From Duncaniella freteri (GTDB lineage Bacteria; Bacteroidota; Bacteroidia; Bacteroidales; Muribaculaceae), in NCBI RefSeq assembly GCF_004766125.1, contig NZ_SJSA01000001.1, positions 310,001-374,000 on the forward strand: a stretch of DNA of 64,000 bases, written 5' to 3'. Position 1 is the stretch's first letter. Each line of letters starts with the position of its first letter. This document shows, piece after piece, positions 8,396 to 18,080 of this stretch. Below the pieces are notes generated by a model. It was given only the letters and a program-made list of their open reading frames with translations. It was not told where the DNA came from and did not search any database. Made by a program: the position numbers and the translations under genes.

Positions 8396-10225
8396 TCATA
8401 AAGTCCTCACTGCGCCCTTGTCGGCTGAAGTCACCATCGCGGCATAAGCACGAAGAGCGCGACTCACCATGCGGTCACGATCGCGAGGAGTGAACGCCCC
8501 GGCTCCATGAGCCATCTCTTCGTCACGACGTGCGGCAAGCTCCTCATCGCTGAGCCTTACACTTATGGTGCGTGACGGAATGTCAATATCAATAATATCA
8601 CCATCACGCACAAGACCTATGTTTCCTCCAGCAGCAGCCTCGGGAGATATGTGTCCGATGGAAAGACCTGACGTCCCGCCAGAGAAACGACCGTCGGTAA
8701 TCAGCGCACACTCCTTGCCAAGATGCTTGCTCTTTATATAGGATGTGGGGTAAAGCATCTCCTGCATACCAGGCCCGCCCTTTGGACCTTCATGAGTGAT
8801 CACCACCACATCGCCGCTCTTCACCTCATCACGAAGAATGCCGTCCACGGCAGCCTCCTGAGAAGTAAAGACCCTGGCAGGACCGCTGAAACGGAATATG
8901 CTCTCATCCACACCGGCAGTCTTCACCACACAGCCGTCCTGTGCGATATTGCCCTTGAGCACAGCGAGTCCGCCATCCTTGACATAGGCATGTTCCATAT
9001 CGCGGATACAGCCTGTGGCACGGTCAGTGTCAAGCTCGCCGTAATAGCTCATCTGACATCCGAGCTCGGTGGTGCGCCTCATCCCAGGGGCACTCTTCCA
9101 TAGTATATCGGCCTCGTTGCCAAGATTCTTGCCAGGGACAACAGCCCACTGCTCCATAGCCCGGGCAAGTGTCATGCCGTCGACACGCCTGACCGATGCA
9201 TCCACCAGCCCGGCATCAGCGAGAATTTTCATTATTGAAAGGATTCCGCCCGCACGGTTGACATCCTGGATATGATAATGAGAATTAGGAGCCACCTTAC
9301 AGAGCACAGGGGTGTGGCGCGAAAGCCTATCGATATCCTCCATAGAGAAATCGGCTCCAGCCTCATGGGCGATAGCAAGAAGATGGAGAACAGTGTTGGT
9401 CGAACCGCCCATAGCGATATCGAGAGTCATTGCATTGAGCATTGCCTGGCGTGTGGCTATGCTGCGAGGGAGAACACTTACATCGCCGTCGCGATAATAT
9501 GAATAAGTGTTCTCCACTATCTGACGAGCCGCTTTCCTGAAGAGCTCACGACGGTTGGCATGTGTCGCCACGACAGTGCCGTTGCCGGGGAGAGCGAGTC
9601 CGATCGCCTCATTAAGAGAGTTCATGGAATTGGCTGTAAACATCCCTGAGCATGAACCGCAAGTGGGGCATCCTTTCATCTCAAGCAGAGACACATCATG
9701 ATCAGAAACAGTATCGTCAGCAGACTCCACCATAATATCGACGAGATCAACATCGCGATCGCCAACACGTCCAGCCTCCATAGGTCCGCCGGAGACAAAT
9801 ATCGAAGGAATGTTGAGACGCATAGCAGCCATCAGCATACCTGGAGTCACCTTATCGCAATTGGATATGCACACCATAGCATCCACCTTGTGGGCATTTA
9901 CCATATACTCAATAGAGTCGGCAATGATGTCACGCGAGGGTAGAGAATAGAGCATCCCGTCATGCCCCATTGCTATGCCATCGTCAATGGCAATAGTGTT
10001 GAATTCGGCAGCGAAGCATCCAAGCTTCTCAATCTCCTCTTTGACCACCTGACCAATCTCATGGAGGTGAGTGTGGCCCGGAACTAACTGTGTGAATGAA
10101 TTGACAACGGCAATGATGGGCTTACCAAACTGCTCCTCTTTCATGCCGTTGGCTCGCCATAAGGCTCGGGCACCTGCCATGCGGCGACCCTCGGTACTTG
10201 CTGCGCTTCTCAACGGGAACTTCAT
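8396..10225 (-). CDS. ilvD: Dihydroxy-acid dehydratase
   Basis: IlvD dehydrates 2,3-dihydroxy-isovalerate or -methylvalerate to the 2-oxo acids and needs an Fe-S cluster. The 609-residue protein carries the cluster-ligand motifs [10 protein letters not shown] (about residue 123) and [17 protein letters not shown] (about residue 195), plus the C-terminal [16 protein letters not shown] signature. It is the first gene of the ilv operon. A good promoter (10311-10342) lies about 90 bases upstream. I see no obvious leader peptide with runs of Ile/Leu/Val codons in the upstream region. Confidence 0.95.
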   Translation of the reverse strand: MKFPLRSAASTEGRRMAGARALWRANGMKEEQFGKPIIAVVNSFTQLVPGHTHLHEIGQVVKEEIEKLGCFAAEFNTIAIDDGIAMGHDGMLYSLPSRDIIADSIEYMVNAHKVDAMVCISNCDKVTPGMLMAAMRLNIPSIFVSGGPMEAGRVGDRDVDLVDIMVESADDTVSDHDVSLLEMKGCPTCGSCSGMFTANSMNSLNEAIGLALPGNGTVVATHANRRELFRKAARQIVENTYSYYRDGDVSVLPRSIATRQAMLNAMTLDIAMGGSTNTVLHLLAIAHEAGADFSMEDIDRLSRHTPVLCKVAPNSHYHIQDVNRAGGILSIMKILADAGLVDASVRRVDGMTLARAMEQWAVVPGKNLGNEADILWKSAPGMRRTTELGCQMSYYGELDTDRATGCIRDMEHAYVKDGGLAVLKGNIAQDGCVVKTAGVDESIFRFSGPARVFTSQEAAVDGILRDEVKSGDVVVITHEGPKGGPGMQEMLYPTSYIKSKHLGKECALITDGRFSGGTSGLSIGHISPEAAAGGNIGLVRDGDIIDIDIPSRTISVRLSDEELAARRDEEMAHGAGAFTPRDRDRMVSRALRAYAAMVTSADKGAVRTL

Positions 10226-10310
10226 ATTGCGATATTACAATTTCTTTGTATTATAAAGGTTTAAACACTAAATCCTAATGTTGCGCCCTATGATTTTATT
10301 AAACTATCCG

Positions 10311-10342
10311 CAAAAATATGAATATATGTTGTAAAACACAAA
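10311..10342 (-). promoter_or_regulatory. Promoter of the ilv operon
   Basis: Minus-strand TTTG (10339-10342), 20 bases, then TATTTTTG (10311-10318), an exact fit to the phylum's -33/-7 pattern. A second TATTTTTG occurs at 10382-10389. The surrounding 303-base gap (10226-10528) also holds the inverted repeat TTGCAC-N15-GTGCAA at 10400-10426, and a plus-strand -7 element at 10481-10488. Confidence 0.65.
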
Positions 10343-10480
10343 TTTTTAGCAACATTTGTTGACACGTTTATCCATTTGATGCAAAAATAGCTCAGTTTTT
10401 TGCACAATACATGTGTAAAAGTGCAAGTTATACATGGCATAATTAGTCAATCCGATGTCTGATTTATTGGCTATAGTCAT

Positions 10481-10488
10481 TACCTTTG
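10481..10488 (+). promoter_or_regulatory. -7 element for the SusR-like regulator
   Basis: TACCTTTG matches TAnnTTTG and lies 40 bases before the ATG at 10529. No TTTG is present at the expected -33 spacing. Confidence 0.5.
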
Positions 10489-10528
10489 CAAATGAATTAA
10501 TATACCTCACAAAAATCATTAATCCGCT

Positions 10529-12691
10529 ATGCCGGCTCTCTATAGACTTATTCTTGTATCAATACTATTGCTCCTCCAGCCTGTGGCAGCATATTCCATA
10601 ACATCAACAGAGAAAATGCTGTTCTCTCCCAAAAGGATCACCGGCGATGCCAATGACATGAGCCTCAGGAGCATCATACAACTCCCCGACGGAAGAATGG
10701 CATTCATCACCAGCAATCATCTTCACATATACAACAACACAAGCACAAAAAGCTATCCCCTCGATGACAGCCAATCATCACTGCTCGGAGGCTACAACGG
10801 CTATCATCATCCATACATATCAAGTGACTCCCTGCTGTGGATAAAGAACCAGGGCAGGCTACATTGCTTCGATCCGAAATGTGACAGGCTGTCCGATCCC
10901 GACTCTGTGCTAGGCAAGAGAGATATCGATGACCTGTTTGTCGACGATTCGGGGTGTGTGATGATGCGCAAAGGAAACACCTTGTACTATTCCGGCTCAC
11001 ATATGACACTGCCACAAGACGAGGGGGAACTGCATGATGCGGCATCACTGAAGGATAAGATTTACTTGTTTTTTGAACATGGCGGTATACGTGTCTTTGA
11101 CAGAAAAACCGGGAAAAACATAAATTCACGACCGCCATCCGATATAAATATCCGCCATAACACATCACTCGTCAAAATCACCGACGGCTCCATCTACCAG
11201 CTACGTAACGGATACAAAGGCGGATGCCTGCTCCATTATGACCCCATCACGCTTGACTGTGACACCATACTCAACACTCCATATGCTCTCAACACCCTGA
11301 TGCCAAGCCTAAACGGATCGATCTATACAAGCTGTGCAAAAGGGATATGGACCTATACACCATGCAACGACTCTTTAAATTACAATAAGGACATACGCAC
11401 CTCAACAGGCGAAATGCTCGCAACCGAAATCAGCACCGTATACGAGGATGCCGATGGAGGAATATGGCTCGGTATGTACAATCGAGGAATATTCTACCAT
11501 CATCCGTCATCACATGAATTCATACGCATTTATTGCAGCATGATCCCACACTCCACTGCATCATTCATGGAAAGCCGAGAAGGGATGATGTTTCTCAGAT
11601 GCCTCAATTCGTCATATCATATAGACACCGACAACAAAACTCTTCACCTGCTCAATGGAAACAGGCTGCATAACACCGATATCACTGAATCAGGCAAGGG
11701 GAATTCTTTCCGCAATAGCCGTGATGAGGTATATTTCTTGGCAGGAAACGAGATTGACATATTCGTACCCAGGCACATGTCCACACACAAAACAGCAAGA
11801 ACCATCCCAATACATCTTCAATCCATCACTGTAAAGGGTCAGATAATAGACGGCAATGACCTTACATTCGAGCATAACCAAAACCTGATCAACATAAAAC
11901 TGTCGATACTCGATTATGCCGGATGCGACACCATATACCTGCGTCACACACTTACAGGTCCTGATTCGGACTGCTCGACAACAATTATCGCACCAGGACA
12001 AAAAAGAGAGACCGACTTCACTTATGCCAATCTACGGCCAGGTAAATACACTTTGGCAACCGAGGTGTCCACTGCAAAAGATGTCTCATACACAGCAGGC
12101 AGAAAGAGCATATCTTTCAGCATAAAGCCTCCATGGTGGACCACCCCATGGGCATACTGCACATATGCCCTGCTGTTGGCTTTAGCAATCACAGCAGCTT
12201 TACATATACATACCCGAGTTCTCAAGACCAGGCTCGAACGCCAACACCGGGAAGAGATGCTGCTCGCTAAAATCAGGATGCTTATAGATCAGGTAAAGGA
12301 TAAGGAAAACGACACTACAGAGGAGAGCACCGGGGCTATCCCGACCGAAAGCATGGATGCCGCCGACCGAGACTTCGTAGCCAAAGCAGTGGAAGCCGTG
12401 GAACGGAATATCGCCAACCCATCCTACTCGGTATCGCAGCTGAGCAGCGACATGTGCATGGAACGTACCGGGCTGTACAAACGGCTCGTGACTCTGCTTG
12501 ACAAATCACCGAGCCTGTTCATCCGTGAAATACGCCTCAGCAGAGCCGCTCAGCTGCTACAGGAGGAGCGCAATCCGACAATAGCGGATATAGCCGAACA
12601 GGTGGGATTCAACAGTGCAAGCTATTTCAGCAAATGCTTTCAGGAAAAGTTCGGTTGCCGTCCTTCGGAATTCAGTCAGAAACAGAATTAG
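10529..12691 (+). CDS. SusR-like membrane-bound AraC-family regulator
   Basis: A 720-residue protein with a signal-anchor N-terminus (LYRLILVSILLLLQPVAAYS) and a long periplasmic part. That part contains propeller-like repeats (for example SLRSIIQLPDGRMAFIT, ISTVYEDADGGIWLGMYNRGIF) and an Ig-like Y_Y_Y-type region (FTYANLRPGKYTLATEVS). A membrane helix at about residues 536-560 follows, then a charged linker, then a C-terminal AraC HTH (about residues 615-720; TIADIAEQVGFNSASYFSKCF). No histidine kinase or receiver domain is present. It is therefore built like SusR, which couples periplasmic oligosaccharide binding directly to DNA binding, rather than like the hybrid two-component systems. 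The next gene, a GH31 enzyme 144 bases on, is the likely target. Confidence 0.8.
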   Translation: MPALYRLILVSILLLLQPVAAYSITSTEKMLFSPKRITGDANDMSLRSIIQLPDGRMAFITSNHLHIYNNTSTKSYPLDDSQSSLLGGYNGYHHPYISSDSLLWIKNQGRLHCFDPKCDRLSDPDSVLGKRDIDDLFVDDSGCVMMRKGNTLYYSGSHMTLPQDEGELHDAASLKDKIYLFFEHGGIRVFDRKTGKNINSRPPSDINIRHNTSLVKITDGSIYQLRNGYKGGCLLHYDPITLDCDTILNTPYALNTLMPSLNGSIYTSCAKGIWTYTPCNDSLNYNKDIRTSTGEMLATEISTVYEDADGGIWLGMYNRGIFYHHPSSHEFIRIYCSMIPHSTASFMESREGMMFLRCLNSSYHIDTDNKTLHLLNGNRLHNTDITESGKGNSFRNSRDEVYFLAGNEIDIFVPRHMSTHKTARTIPIHLQSITVKGQIIDGNDLTFEHNQNLINIKLSILDYAGCDTIYLRHTLTGPDSDCSTTIIAPGQKRETDFTYANLRPGKYTLATEVSTAKDVSYTAGRKSISFSIKPPWWTTPWAYCTYALLLALAITAALHIHTRVLKTRLERQHREEMLLAKIRMLIDQVKDKENDTTEESTGAIPTESMDAADRDFVAKAVEAVERNIANPSYSVSQLSSDMCMERTGLYKRLVTLLDKSPSLFIREIRLSRAAQLLQEERNPTIADIAEQVGFNSASYFSKCFQEKFGCRPSEFSQKQN

Positions 12692-12775
12692 AAAAAGTGG
12701 CATGTCAAGGTCGAAATTCAACATACATTATATCGATTTCAACATTTGTTTAATAGAATATGAGGCACTTAGCAT

Positions 12776-12783
12776 TAATTTTG
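12776..12783 (+). promoter_or_regulatory. -7 element for the GH31 gene
   Basis: TAATTTTG matches TAnnTTTG and lies 52 bases before the ATG at 12836, in the 144-base gap after the regulator. This suggests the GH31 gene has its own regulated promoter. Confidence 0.5.
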
Positions 12784-12835
12784 CATCACATTCAACACAT
12801 CAACACCATCACATTAAATGTAACTGACATCAGCC

Positions 12836-15310
12836 ATGATCAATCCCAAATCCATTGTGACAGCCTTTGTGGCAGCTGCATTAGGCACCATGTCCATGAC
12901 AGCCGCATCTATGGCTACAAAACCACAAGTGAACAAGATTCCGAACGGAATAGAGACCACTGTAAACGGTAATGAAATCTCGCTTCAGTTCTACACACCA
13001 TCCACGATACGTGTGGTGAAACATCCCGCCGGAGTTTCCGCTGAAGAGAAATCACTGGCAGTAACAGCCACACCTCAGGATGTGACAACCACTGTAAGGA
13101 CCTCCGGCAACAGCGCGGAAATAAAAAGCGACCGATTAAGAGCCAGACTCGATCTCAGGGACGGTTCGATATCATTTTTCGATACCAAAGGCAAGACCAT
13201 TGTAAAAGAGGACCGAGGACCGGTGTTCACCCCTATACAGGATGCCGGAAAACCATCCACCATGGCAAAGCAGTCATTCCGGCTTGACAAGGAAGAAGCA
13301 ATATATGGTCTTGGCAACCTTGAAAACGGAAAACTGTCACAACGCAATGTCAGCAGGTTGCTCCAACCAGGCAATGTGGAGGACGGCATACCGATGATAG
13401 TCTCCGTTAAAGGCTATGGCATATACTGGGACAACTACTCCCCCACACATTTCATTGACAACGAGAACGGCACAAGCTTCGAGTCACAGGTAGGAAAAAG
13501 TGTAGACTACTATCTGATGTCAGGAGATAATGCCGACGGCGTGATTGCCGAGATGCGGCACCTCACAGGTCAAGTCCCCATGTTCCCATTGTGGACCTAT
13601 GGTTTCTGGCAGAGCCGCGAACGCTACAAAAGCCAACAGGAGATCACCGAGGTGGTGAAACGTCACCGCGAACTCGGAGTGCCACTCGACGGCATAATAC
13701 AGGACTGGCAATACTGGGGGAACAATTACCTGTGGAACGCGATGGAGTTCCTGAATCCCGAATTCAACAATCCTCAAAAAATGATGGATGCCATCCACTC
13801 CGACAATGCGCACATCATCATTTCGATATGGTCATCCTTCGGACCTCAGACCATACCTTACCGCGAACTTGACGCCAAAGGACTATTATTCAATTTTACG
13901 ACCTGGCCGGAATCAGGCATAGCCGAACAATGGCCTCCACGCAAAGATTACCCTTCAGGCGTGAGAGCCTATAACCCCTACAAACCAGAGGCCCGCGACA
14001 TATATTGGAAAAATCTTCGCCGTCTCTACGATTTAGGCATGGACGGATGGTGGATGGACTCGACCGAACCAGACTTCTTCAACGGAACAGAAGAGGACAT
14101 GAACGCCCCGACCGGTATGGGATCATTCCGCAAAGTGCGCGGAGCATACCCGCTAATGACTGTGGGAGGGGTATATGACCACCAGCGCGCGACATCCGAC
14201 AAGCAGCGAGTGTTCATACTCACAAGGTCAGGATTTGCAGGGCAACAACGATACGGATGCAATGTGTGGACCGGTGACACTCAGTCCACATGGGATATGC
14301 TGAGAAAATCAGTACCTGCAATGCTCAACTTCACAATGACAGGCAACCCGAACACCAACAGCGATATAGGCGGATTCTTTGCCGGCGGATACAACAAGTC
14401 GTATATGGATAATTCAGCTGTAAAGAACCCTCTGTTCCAAGAACTGTATATCAGATGGCTACAGATGGGCACATTCAATCCCATGATGCGCTCACACGGC
14501 ACTGACATAAAGCGTGAGATATATTACTTCGGTAAGAAGGGCGAGCCGGTGTACGATGCCATCGAGAACGCCATCAGGCTTCGCTACACCCTTCTGCCAT
14601 ACATATATTCCACATCCTGGCAAGTCACCAACGAAGCCTCAAGTTTCATGCGTCCGCTCATGATGGATTTCCCTGCCGACAAGAACGGATGGAACCGAGG
14701 CGACCAATTCATGTTTGGCGACGCACTACTCGTTGCTCCTATACTTGAAGCTCACTATACCACTGAGAAAGTAAGCAAGGCTGACGAAAACACCGGATGG
14801 AACCGTTCAGAAAAAGATGACAGCGAAAAGACAACCGCTGTTGACTTCACAAAACAGACACCAGCCGACGTGTATCTTCCATCAGGCACTGAATGGATAG
14901 ACTTCTGGACCGGTGAACGCCATCGCGGAGGCAAATCCATACAGAAGAAATCCGATATAAACACTATACCGCTATATGTAAGATCGGGAAGCATAATCCC
15001 TCTGGGCCCAGACGTACAATATGCAACAGAAAAGCCTTGGGATGACCTTGAAATCAGGATATACCCCGGTGCGGACGGCAAATTCTCTCTATATGAAGAT
15101 GAGTTCGACAACTATAACTACGAGAAAGGGATGTATTCAACAATCACATTCTCATGGGACGACAGCAAGCACATTCTTACCATATCAGACCGTAAAGGTG
15201 AATACCCCGGGATGCTTAACGACAGACGTTTCCGCATAAAGGTAATTGATCCGGCAGGACAAGCGAAAGATGTGTCCTACTCCGGCAAGTCAACCATAGT
15301 AAAACTGTAA
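12836..15310 (+). CDS. Secreted GH31 alpha-glycosidase
   Basis: An 824-residue glycoside hydrolase family 31 enzyme with an N-terminal signal peptide (VTAFVAAALGTMSMTAASMA). After an N-terminal beta-sandwich, the (beta/alpha)8 barrel shows LWTYGFWQSRERY and LDGIIQDWQYW. The nucleophile motif DGWWMDSTEPD places the catalytic Asp at about residue 408, and the probable acid/base Asp is in VWTGD at about residue 481. GH31 members in Bacteroidales act as alpha-glucosidases or alpha-xylosidases; the GFWQSRERY segment is seen in both groups, so the substrate is open. It is probably controlled by the SusR-like regulator upstream. No SusC/SusD genes are adjacent. Confidence 0.88.
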   Translation: MINPKSIVTAFVAAALGTMSMTAASMATKPQVNKIPNGIETTVNGNEISLQFYTPSTIRVVKHPAGVSAEEKSLAVTATPQDVTTTVRTSGNSAEIKSDRLRARLDLRDGSISFFDTKGKTIVKEDRGPVFTPIQDAGKPSTMAKQSFRLDKEEAIYGLGNLENGKLSQRNVSRLLQPGNVEDGIPMIVSVKGYGIYWDNYSPTHFIDNENGTSFESQVGKSVDYYLMSGDNADGVIAEMRHLTGQVPMFPLWTYGFWQSRERYKSQQEITEVVKRHRELGVPLDGIIQDWQYWGNNYLWNAMEFLNPEFNNPQKMMDAIHSDNAHIIISIWSSFGPQTIPYRELDAKGLLFNFTTWPESGIAEQWPPRKDYPSGVRAYNPYKPEARDIYWKNLRRLYDLGMDGWWMDSTEPDFFNGTEEDMNAPTGMGSFRKVRGAYPLMTVGGVYDHQRATSDKQRVFILTRSGFAGQQRYGCNVWTGDTQSTWDMLRKSVPAMLNFTMTGNPNTNSDIGGFFAGGYNKSYMDNSAVKNPLFQELYIRWLQMGTFNPMMRSHGTDIKREIYYFGKKGEPVYDAIENAIRLRYTLLPYIYSTSWQVTNEASSFMRPLMMDFPADKNGWNRGDQFMFGDALLVAPILEAHYTTEKVSKADENTGWNRSEKDDSEKTTAVDFTKQTPADVYLPSGTEWIDFWTGERHRGGKSIQKKSDINTIPLYVRSGSIIPLGPDVQYATEKPWDDLEIRIYPGADGKFSLYEDEFDNYNYEKGMYSTITFSWDDSKHILTISDRKGEYPGMLNDRRFRIKVIDPAGQAKDVSYSGKSTIVKL

Positions 15311-15330
15311 TACCACAGATATTTATCACG

Positions 15331-15370
15331 AAAATGAGGATATGCCAAAGTTAAGACATATCCTCATTTT
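15331..15370. terminator. Bidirectional terminator between GH31 and yraN genes
   Basis: Perfect 14-base arms at 15331-15344 and 15357-15370 with a 12-base loop, A-rich on the left and T-rich on the right. It lies between converging genes and can serve both. Confidence 0.8.
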
Positions 15371-15382
15371 ATTGTATTTCTA

Positions 15383-15742
15383 TTAAACTGTGGGGTAAAA
15401 AGCGTCAGGAATATGCTCAAGGGTGTAACCGTCAGGATCACCGATTATGAATATAAGATCGAACTGAGGTTCGGCATCCATACGCAGAGTGCTCATATAG
15501 AGATCAGCGGCACGGATCATGCGTTGCTGCTTCTTACGGTCAACAGACGCTGACGGATCAACATAATCGGTAGTCCTTGTCTTAACCTCAACAAAGCATA
15601 TGCGATTGTCCTTACGCGCTATGAAGTCAATCTCGACATTCCCAATCCTTATGTTTATGCCATCGATAGCATATCCCCGGGTCAAAAGGTATTCGCGGGC
15701 AACCCCTTCACCCCATTTACCCAAATCGTTGTGATCGGACAT
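15383..15742 (-). CDS. YraN/UPF0102-family nuclease-like protein
   Basis: A 119-residue protein of the UPF0102 (YraN) family, with the nuclease-like core GNVEIDFIARKDNRICFVEVKTR (Asp, Glu and ExK residues of a restriction-endonuclease fold) and an N-terminal GKWGEGVAREYLLTRGY. The function is not firmly known. The fold predicts a PD-(D/E)xK nuclease, and the family is often linked to Holliday junction processing in annotations. It lies 23 bases downstream of obgE and ends the housekeeping operon. Confidence 0.88.
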   Translation of the reverse strand: MSDHNDLGKWGEGVAREYLLTRGYAIDGINIRIGNVEIDFIARKDNRICFVEVKTRTTDYVDPSASVDRKKQQRMIRAADLYMSTLRMDAEPQFDLIFIIGDPDGYTLEHIPDAFYPTV

Positions 15743-15765
15743 AACTACGTCATCACAGCCCGAGG

Positions 15766-16965
15766 CTACCTGAAATCGTCAATGTCACGCGGATCGTCCT
15801 CATCAAGCATCTCATATCCGTAATCCTCTCCTTCGAAATCCTCATCGAACATGTCGTCCTCCTCATCAGAGACTGCCGGGACATTCTCGAAAATGAATTC
15901 ATCCTCTTCACGTACACGATGATGTCCGTCGAGAGGACGATGTGTGATAGGACTTACCTCTATGCGGTTGCGCTCATCAGTGATCTCACTCCACAGCATA
16001 TCCTTAAGTTCGGTCAAACCCTGACCTGTAACAGCCGAAATGAACACATGTGGCACCCCTTCAGGAAGATGATGCGACATCTCCTCACGCAATTCATCGT
16101 CAAGCATATCGCTCTTGGATATGGCAAGCACACGAGGCTTATCGGAAAGCTGAGGATTGAACTTCTCAAGCTCCGAAGCAAGTATCGCATACTCCTTACA
16201 TATGTCGTCGGCATCAGCCGGGACCATAAACAGAAGTACCGCATTGCGCTCTATATGACGCAGAAACCTCAATCCAAGCCCCTTGCCTTCGCTTGCTCCC
16301 TCTATGATACCAGGAATGTCAGCCATGACAAATGAACGTTCGCCACGATAGGACACTATGCCAAGCTGAGGCTCCATAGTGGTAAAGGGATAGTCGGCAA
16401 TCTTGGGACGTGCGGCAGAAATCGAAGAGAGCAGAGTGGATTTTCCTGCATTCGGGAATCCCACAAGCCCCACATCGGCAAGGAGTTTGAGTTCCATTAT
16501 TATACTTTTCTCTATAGCAGGCTCACCGGGCTGAGCATAACGCGGCGTGCGGTTGGTGGCACTCTTGAAATGCCAGTTGCCAAGACCTCCGCGACCTCCG
16601 CGGAGGAGCTTGACCTCTTCACCGTCCCCGGTTATCTCACATAGAAACTCGCCTGTCTCGGCATCAAATACCACAGTGCCGCATGGCACCTCTACAGTCA
16701 CATCCTCGCCATCCTTGCCAAAGGAACGTCCTGCCGATCCTGACTCACCGTTGCCGGCAAATATATGGCGGCGATAACGGAGCGGAAGAAGTGTCCACAT
16801 ATGGGAATTGCCACGGAGTATTATATGTCCTCCGCGACCACCGTCACCACCGTCAGGACCACCTTTCGGTACATATTTTGCACGATGGAAATGACGAGAG
16901 CCGGCACCGCCCTTACCGGAACGGCACAGCACCTTTACGTAATCTATGAAGTTGGAATCAGCCAT
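15766..16965 (-). CDS. obgE: Obg-family GTPase (ribosome maturation)
   Basis: Obg proteins bind the 50S ribosomal subunit and GTP during ribosome assembly and stress control. The 399-residue protein has the Gly-rich Obg fold over residues 1-157 ([25 protein letters not shown]). The G domain follows: P-loop [12 protein letters not shown] near residue 168, G3 [16 protein letters not shown], and SKSD as the G4 equivalent. A strongly acidic C-terminal tail ([18 protein letters not shown]) resembles those of other Bacteroidetes Obg proteins. It lies 55 bases after the LegF-like gene. Confidence 0.95.
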   Translation of the reverse strand: MADSNFIDYVKVLCRSGKGGAGSRHFHRAKYVPKGGPDGGDGGRGGHIILRGNSHMWTLLPLRYRRHIFAGNGESGSAGRSFGKDGEDVTVEVPCGTVVFDAETGEFLCEITGDGEEVKLLRGGRGGLGNWHFKSATNRTPRYAQPGEPAIEKSIIMELKLLADVGLVGFPNAGKSTLLSSISAARPKIADYPFTTMEPQLGIVSYRGERSFVMADIPGIIEGASEGKGLGLRFLRHIERNAVLLFMVPADADDICKEYAILASELEKFNPQLSDKPRVLAISKSDMLDDELREEMSHHLPEGVPHVFISAVTGQGLTELKDMLWSEITDERNRIEVSPITHRPLDGHHRVREEDEFIFENVPAVSDEEDDMFDEDFEGEDYGYEMLDEDDPRDIDDFR

Positions 16966-17020
16966 ATGTGTGAACTGTAATTGATGATTATAAATATGAC
17001 AAGTGAGAATATGGATGTGT

Positions 17021-18073
17021 TCAGGAATGAGACGGGAAATCAGTGACCTGACGCATCAGCTCCTGAGCATGAGCGTAGTCGGCGGGAGAGCCAATGTCTA
17101 TCCAAGTGCCGTTGATAGGGAAATATGTCACCTTTAGCCCCGATGCGATAGCTGACTCAATCAGATCGGTGGCATCGGTGCGTGTATCCGCCGGTATGGA
17201 GCGCAACAGTGAGTTAGATATCATGTATATGCCTGCGTTGGCATAGAACGAATATGACGGTTTCTCTTCGAGCGACTTCACCCTCGATCCATCAGTGGCA
17301 AGGATAGCATAAGGGACTGATATATTGTATGGTGTAGCGGCGATTGTGATGTCAGCCTTCTCGGATCTGTGATGAAAGTACATGTCCTCAAATGAAATGG
17401 AGGTGAGAAGGTCAGAGTTCATCACTACAGTGTCACCCGACTCAGGTATATCGCACAATGATACGGAGCCTATGGTTCCCAAAGGCACAGTCTCCCTGAC
17501 GCACTTCACATCCACCCCGCTCACCGGTGTGGAGAAATGCTCTTCAAGCTGCTCGGCAAGATAATTGACCGTCACTGTCACATCACTGATACCGACCGAT
17601 GCAAGTGCTTCGATATTGTGGTCGATAATGGCACGGTCACCTACCTGGAGCAGAGGCTTAGGGGTGGTAAGCGTGAGCGGACGCAACCTCTCACCTTTGC
17701 CTCCAGCCATAAGTATTGCCCTGACCGGAAGAATGGTGCGAGTAACATGGGTGTCGATTATGCTGACCACACGGTTGTAAGCATCGAGCACCGGGACAAG
17801 ACGAAGCCCACGGATACGCATATCACGCAATGATGCCGCAATCTCGCTGCCACGATGCAGGGCACTGTAGTTGCGGTTCATAGCATCAGCCACAGAATCA
17901 CAGAGCGCGACACCACGAAGGAATGCCCGACGCACGTCGCCATCAGTCAGGGTACCGCACATACACCCATTGTCGTCGGTAACAACAAGTGTCATTCTGC
18001 CGCCTGACAGGAGATTAAGTTTCTCCAGGGCTTCAATAATCGTGGCTTTATCAGATATTATATGTCGCTCCAT
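17021..18073 (-). CDS. CBS-domain sugar nucleotidyltransferase (LegF/PtmE-like)
   Basis: A 350-residue protein with two N-terminal CBS repeats (about residues 1-120; [13 protein letters not shown] is typical) fused to a sugar-1-phosphate nucleotidyltransferase. The transferase domain carries [15 protein letters not shown] and the proposed substrate pocket [10 protein letters not shown]. This fusion is characteristic of PtmE/LegF, the glucosamine-1-phosphate guanylyltransferase of the Campylobacter legionaminic acid pathway. Its neighbour is a NeuC/LegG-type 2-epimerase (7 bases upstream), which supports the assignment. The other pathway genes (synthase, CMP-transferase, dehydratase, aminotransferase) are not in this window. 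Confidence 0.75.
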   Translation of the reverse strand: MERHIISDKATIIEALEKLNLLSGGRMTLVVTDDNGCMCGTLTDGDVRRAFLRGVALCDSVADAMNRNYSALHRGSEIAASLRDMRIRGLRLVPVLDAYNRVVSIIDTHVTRTILPVRAILMAGGKGERLRPLTLTTPKPLLQVGDRAIIDHNIEALASVGISDVTVTVNYLAEQLEEHFSTPVSGVDVKCVRETVPLGTIGSVSLCDIPESGDTVVMNSDLLTSISFEDMYFHHRSEKADITIAATPYNISVPYAILATDGSRVKSLEEKPSYSFYANAGIYMISNSLLRSIPADTRTDATDLIESAIASGLKVTYFPINGTWIDIGSPADYAHAQELMRQVTDFPSHS

Positions 18074-18080
18074 ATGATAT

